A stretch of DNA of 38,655 nucleotides from assembly GCF_028288465.1 (NCBI RefSeq), contig NZ_JAQBNR010000025.1:1-38655 (forward strand), in the 5' to 3' direction. Every line of letters begins with the position of its first letter. Position 1 is the stretch's first letter. Below, one piece after another: positions 36,128 through 38,655 of the stretch. The DNA comes from Ferruginibacter sp. GTDB lineage: Bacteria; Bacteroidota; Bacteroidia; Chitinophagales; Chitinophagaceae. The position numbers and the translations under genes are program-made. Below the pieces are notes generated by a model, which saw nothing but the letters and a program-made list of their open reading frames with translations, was not told the origin of the DNA and made no database searches.

Positions 36128-38655
36128 ATGTTCAAACCTGCTGTCCTGTTTTTTTTGTCCAATATTTGTTTTTGTTATGGTTCATTTGCAACGGTAAATC
36201 CTTTTCCTTCATACCCTTCAAATGATTCATCAAAACCTAAACCTGTTTATACCACCACCAGGCTTGTGGGCGAAAAACCCAAACTGGATGGGGTATTGAA
36301 TGATGCATGCTGGAACACTGGTGAATGGGCCGGCGAATTTAAACAATGGATTCCTGCCGAAGGAAAACAACCTTCTCAACCAACCTTTTTTAAAATTTTA
36401 TACGATGATGAAAACCTTTATGTAGCGGTAAGGGCGGTGGATCACGAGCCGAAAAAAATTCAACGAAAGGCTGGCCGCAGGGATGAATTCGCAGGAGATG
36501 TCATTGGTATTTGTTTTGACAGCTACCACGATCACCGCACGGGCTTTGAGTTTGATGTAACCGCGGCCGGTCAGAGATATGATGCCATCTTAACCAACCC
36601 GATGGTAGGCGATGCCAACTGGAATGCGGTATGGTATGCAAAAACAGCCATGGAAGATTCTGCCTGGACGACCGAAATGCGCATACCGTTAAGCCAGCTG
36701 CGTTACAGCAGCGAAATGAACCAGGTATGGGGATTGCATTTCTGGCGCTGGATCAACCGCCTGCAGGAAGAAAGTGATTGGGAGCAACAATCCTTCACCG
36801 GCCCAGGTATGCTCTATTTATTTGGCGAATTAAAAGGCATCACTAATTTGCCCAAATCACAAAGGATAGAATTGCTTGTATCAGGCTTAAGTAAAATGAA
36901 AACCTTTAAAAAAGATCCCAACAATATATTCGCAAACAAGGGGCACGCATTTAGCAGCACGGTCGGACTCGATGCTAAAATAGGTTTGTCAACCAACTTC
37001 ACGGTTGATCTTTCCATCAACCCGGATTTTGGCCAGGTTGAAGCCGATCCTTCAGTGATGAACCTGACTGCCTTTGAACCCTTGTTTGAAGAGAAACGCC
37101 CTTTCTTCCTGGAAGGAAAAAATATTTTCAGTTTTGATATTGACGACCTCAGTCTCTTTTATTCAAGACGCATTGGCCATGCACCTTCCTACACGCCGGG
37201 ACTGGGCGCAAATGAATATCTTAAAATGCCGGATAACACGACCATTTTAAGCGCCGCCAAATTAAGTGGCAAAACCCCGAAGGGTCTGTCGGTAGTGGTA
37301 CTGCAAAGTTTAACCGCCAATGAAAGAGCCAGTATTAATACACCAGCGGGTGGTAAAAAAGTTACCGTGGAACCGCTGACGAATTATTTTGTTGGAAGAA
37401 TTCAGCAGGATTATCGAAACGGCAACACGGTGCTGGGAGGCATCTTTACATCCACCAACCGCTTCTTTAATGATCCGCATTTAAACTTTATTGACCACAA
37501 TGCTTTTACCAGTGGACTTGATTTGCTGCACCAGTGGAAGGATAAGGAATTTTTTGTGGATGCAAAAGTTTCCGTCAGCAATATTAACGGATCAACCGAA
37601 GCCATCAGTGATTTGCAATTATCTTCTGCCAGGTATTTTCAGCGGCCTGATGCTTACCGGTTTGATAGTACACTTACACAACTGTCAGGGGTTGGCGGTA
37701 AAATAAAAATTGGCAAAGGCAGCAAAGGATTGTGGCGTTATTCAACCGATCTTACCTTTCGTTCCCCAACGCTCGAATTGAATGATATTGGTTATATGCA
37801 AACGGCCGACCTGGTTAAACAAGGCAATTCCGTTTCTTATTTTGTAAATACGCCGGTAGCTGTTTTCCGCACTTACACAATTGGCTTAAAGCAAAATAAC
37901 AACTGGGATTTCAAGGGGCACTATTTATCTTCCGATTACACCTTAACGGCTTACCTGGAATTTTTAAACAGGTGGAATATTACTTCTGCCCTGAATCATA
38001 TTTCACAGTCGCTCGACATACGCCAGTTAAGGGGTGGGGAGGCCTTGCTCATACCGCCGAGTTGGATGGAATCAATATTGGTTAAATCTGATTTTGCTAA
38101 AAAAGTCGCCTTCAATTTCCAGGGCAATTATTTTTTTGAGAACAAAAGAGGGAAGTATTTCCTGGTAAGTCCGGGTGTAACCGTACAGCCTTTAAATACA
38201 CTTAAATTGTCACTGAATTTAACTTATACTTCCAACATAGATCAGCTGCAATACACAGATGCGTTTTTCAGCAGCGGAAAACGGGCGCCTGTCCTGGCAA
38301 GAATAGATCAGCATGATCTGGGTGCAACTTTCCGTATTGACTACAATATCACCAACAACTTATCGCTGCAGTATTATGGCAGCCCGTTTGCTTCGGTTGG
38401 TAAATTCAATAGCTTTAAAAAAGTAGTGCAGCCTAAAAATAGTATTTACAGTAATAGGTTTCAGGCTCTCTCAACTTCTGTTTTACAAAGTGACAATTAC
38501 CTGGTTGATGATAATGGCGATGGAGTTACCGATATAATCATTCACAATCCTGATTTTAATTTTTACCAGTTCAGGTCCAACTTTGTCTTCCGTTATGAAT
38601 ACCGGCCGGGCTCGCAGTTATATTTCGTATGGAGCAACGACAGAACCAATTTCAT
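36128..38655 (+). CDS. DUF5916 outer-membrane protein with CBM9-like domain (partial, C-terminus outside window)
   Basis: The frame is open from ATG 36128 to the end of the window (842 codons). A hydrophobic signal peptide covers about residues 1-21. A family-9 carbohydrate-binding-like domain follows at about 45-225 (GEKPKLDGVLNDACWNTGEW, YDDENLYVAVRAVD, and GFEFDVTAAGQRYD). From about residue 240 the sequence matches DUF5916: SINPDFGQVEADPSVMNLTA and EEKRPFFLEGKNIF are typical, and the rest is barrel-like amphipathic strands. DUF5916 proteins are common in Bacteroidota and resemble TonB-dependent outer-membrane barrels without a plug; their ligand is unknown. TATTTTTG at 36114-36121 fits a -7 box but lies only 6 bp before the ATG, so it would imply a leaderless message. 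Confidence 0.9.
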   Translation, partial: MFKPAVLFFLSNICFCYGSFATVNPFPSYPSNDSSKPKPVYTTTRLVGEKPKLDGVLNDACWNTGEWAGEFKQWIPAEGKQPSQPTFFKILYDDENLYVAVRAVDHEPKKIQRKAGRRDEFAGDVIGICFDSYHDHRTGFEFDVTAAGQRYDAILTNPMVGDANWNAVWYAKTAMEDSAWTTEMRIPLSQLRYSSEMNQVWGLHFWRWINRLQEESDWEQQSFTGPGMLYLFGELKGITNLPKSQRIELLVSGLSKMKTFKKDPNNIFANKGHAFSSTVGLDAKIGLSTNFTVDLSINPDFGQVEADPSVMNLTAFEPLFEEKRPFFLEGKNIFSFDIDDLSLFYSRRIGHAPSYTPGLGANEYLKMPDNTTILSAAKLSGKTPKGLSVVVLQSLTANERASINTPAGGKKVTVEPLTNYFVGRIQQDYRNGNTVLGGIFTSTNRFFNDPHLNFIDHNAFTSGLDLLHQWKDKEFFVDAKVSVSNINGSTEAISDLQLSSARYFQRPDAYRFDSTLTQLSGVGGKIKIGKGSKGLWRYSTDLTFRSPTLELNDIGYMQTADLVKQGNSVSYFVNTPVAVFRTYTIGLKQNNNWDFKGHYLSSDYTLTAYLEFLNRWNITSALNHISQSLDIRQLRGGEALLIPPSWMESILVKSDFAKKVAFNFQGNYFFENKRGKYFLVSPGVTVQPLNTLKLSLNLTYTSNIDQLQYTDAFFSSGKRAPVLARIDQHDLGATFRIDYNITNNLSLQYYGSPFASVGKFNSFKKVVQPKNSIYSNRFQALSTSVLQSDNYLVDDNGDGVTDIIIHNPDFNFYQFRSNFVFRYEYRPGSQLYFVWSNDRTNF

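Noticed and set aside
1..38655. Search for CRISPR arrays, insertion sequences, integrases, tRNA or rRNA genes
   Set aside because: No spaced direct repeats, transposase-like frames, terminal inverted repeats around genes or RNA gene signatures were seen.

Overview
The window looks like a chromosomal segment of a Bacteroidota species, most like the Chitinophagaceae/Sphingobacteriia. The evidence is a SusC/SusD pair, a C-terminal T9SS-type sorting domain, surface lipoproteins with a Cys lipobox, an FG-GAP/ASPIC lipoprotein, a DUF5916 outer-membrane protein and mostly weak Shine-Dalgarno sequences. The sequence is AT-rich, visibly more so in the first third. No tRNA, rRNA, insertion sequence, phage gene or CRISPR array was seen.

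Region A (1-12864) handles a cell-surface glycan. A secreted right-handed beta-helix protein runs off the left edge. It is followed, on the minus strand, by two GT-B glycosyltransferases and a Wzx-type polysaccharide flippase. After a 932-bp AT-rich gap without genes come two consecutive copies of a two-gene unit on the plus strand, each an MBOAT O-acyltransferase plus a membrane-anchored SGNH/GDSL-like protein. A bidirectional terminator closes this block. A second, paralogous beta-helix protein follows at 13011-15866, so the two beta-helix genes bracket the glycan block. By analogy with alginate (AlgI/AlgJ/AlgX acetylation and the beta-helix epimerase AlgG), the block may assemble, O-acylate and extracellularly process a polysaccharide. 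This is inference.

Region B (16489-35161) is a polysaccharide utilisation locus aimed at a rhamnose-containing glycan. SusD, SusC and a 1130-residue FG-GAP/ASPIC lipoprotein are on the minus strand. Divergently, on the plus strand, lie a short-form GH78-like rhamnosidase, DUF3237, DinB-like, a lipoprotein xylose-isomerase-like TIM barrel, a second short-form GH78-like enzyme and a full-length GH78 alpha-L-rhamnosidase. SusC/D would bind and import oligosaccharides, the secreted enzymes would remove rhamnosyl groups, and the TIM-barrel lipoprotein could act on a released sugar. No local regulator (HTCS, AraC, sigma/anti-sigma) is present.

Region C (35354-38655) has an unrecognised secreted protein on the minus strand and the start of a divergent DUF5916 protein that runs off the right edge.
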